Shown here in pieces: positions 6,296 to 6,444 of a stretch of DNA of 6,444 nucleotides (the stretch's first letter is position 1; each line of letters opens with the position of its first letter). The stretch is taken from assembly GCA_038227745.1 (NCBI GenBank), contig JBBRPS010000616.1:1-6444 (forward strand), written 5' to 3'. The position numbers and the translations under genes are program-made. Source of the stretch: DASPXY01 sp038227745 (GTDB lineage: Bacteria > Planctomycetota > Planctomycetia > Gemmatales > Gemmataceae). Below the pieces are notes generated by a model. It searched no databases and had not been told where the DNA came from. It worked only from the letters and a program-made list of their open reading frames with translations.

Positions 6296-6303
6296 ATTGT
6301 ATA
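6296..6303 (-). promoter_or_regulatory. Weak candidate -10 element upstream of the oxidoreductase gene
   Basis: On the minus strand this reads TATACAAT, the most AT-rich patch in the region upstream of the oxidoreductase start. It sits 46 bases before the ATG, which would give a leader of roughly 40 bases. No convincing -35 hexamer is seen at the right distance, so this is a weak call. Confidence 0.25.
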
Positions 6304-6351
6304 AGGGTGGCCGCCTCTCTCCGAGTGCCGCCGCGCCGGGTACGTGGAGAA

Positions 6352-6372
6352 GCGCCCGGCGGCCGGGGGCGC
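6352..6372. repeat. Small GC-rich inverted repeat
   Basis: GCGCCC (6352-6357) is complementary to GGGCGC (6367-6372), and the stem can be extended with a small bulge through GG/CC. On the minus strand it is followed by TTCTCC, too short a T-tract for a confident terminator. It could close a gene entering from the right edge. Confidence 0.3.
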
Positions 6373-6388
6373 ACGACATGGTTCGTAA

Positions 6389-6444
6389 TCAGCCGGCACG
6401 GCGGTAAGGGCGCTGGCCCGTGGCCGCCGCCTGCCGGCGCTGCC
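6389..6444 (-). other. Possible 3' end of an upstream minus-strand gene (very uncertain)
   Basis: One minus-strand frame is open from the window edge to a TGA at 6389-6391, reading QRRQAAATGQRPYRRAG and then stop. The small hairpin at 6352-6372 lies just downstream. Eighteen codons in GC-rich DNA carry no family signal, and at least one other frame is equally open, so this may be non-coding. Confidence 0.15.

Noticed and set aside
6250..6399. GTG start at 6399 for the oxidoreductase
   Set aside because: It would add 50 residues without family resemblance ahead of the Tat signal. The ATG at 6249 has a good ribosome site.
1..6444. CRISPR array, tRNA, rRNA, insertion sequence or transposase
   Set aside because: No regularly spaced repeats, cloverleaf, rRNA-like sequence or transposase motifs are visible on either strand.

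Overview
The window looks like chromosomal DNA from a high-GC planctomycete, possibly Gemmataceae-like. The basis is gene content: a Tat-type DUF1501 protein, a Tat-exported Gfo/Idh/MocA oxidoreductase, a secreted YncE-like beta-propeller and a DUF3592-type membrane protein. This combination is typical of Planctomycetota. The lineage is inferred from gene families and base composition, as no rRNA or marker gene is present.

Layout, left to right. A strong intrinsic terminator (about 1-37) closes a minus-strand DUF1501 gene (67-1368). A 384-base divergent intergenic region (1369-1752) separates it from a plus-strand DedA-family membrane protein (1753-2643). DedA converges on a minus-strand pair: a YncE-like propeller gene (3630-4748) followed after 5 bases by a two-module DUF3592-like membrane protein gene (2746-3624). 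Between the convergent stops lies a 78-base compound palindrome (2686-2763) with 28-base perfect arms. Its right arm runs into the DUF3592-like gene and encodes that gene's last five residues and stop codon. Upstream of the propeller gene, a second, nested inverted repeat (4783-4851) separates it from a minus-strand Gfo/Idh/MocA gene (4924-6249). The remaining bases (6250-6444) are the upstream region of that gene, with a weak promoter candidate and possibly the last codons of another minus-strand gene.

The genes do not form one obvious pathway. All five products are predicted to be exported or membrane-bound, so the window is an envelope/periplasm-oriented neighbourhood. The propeller and DUF3592-like genes are the only pair close enough to be called an operon. 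DUF1501, DedA and the oxidoreductase each appear to be separate units, judged by orientation, spacing and the hairpins between them.

I do not see a clear new defence, mobile or biosynthetic system. The most unusual items are the palindrome that overlaps a gene end, the nested hairpin at 4783-4851, and the uncharacterised secreted-propeller/duplicated-DUF3592 pair.
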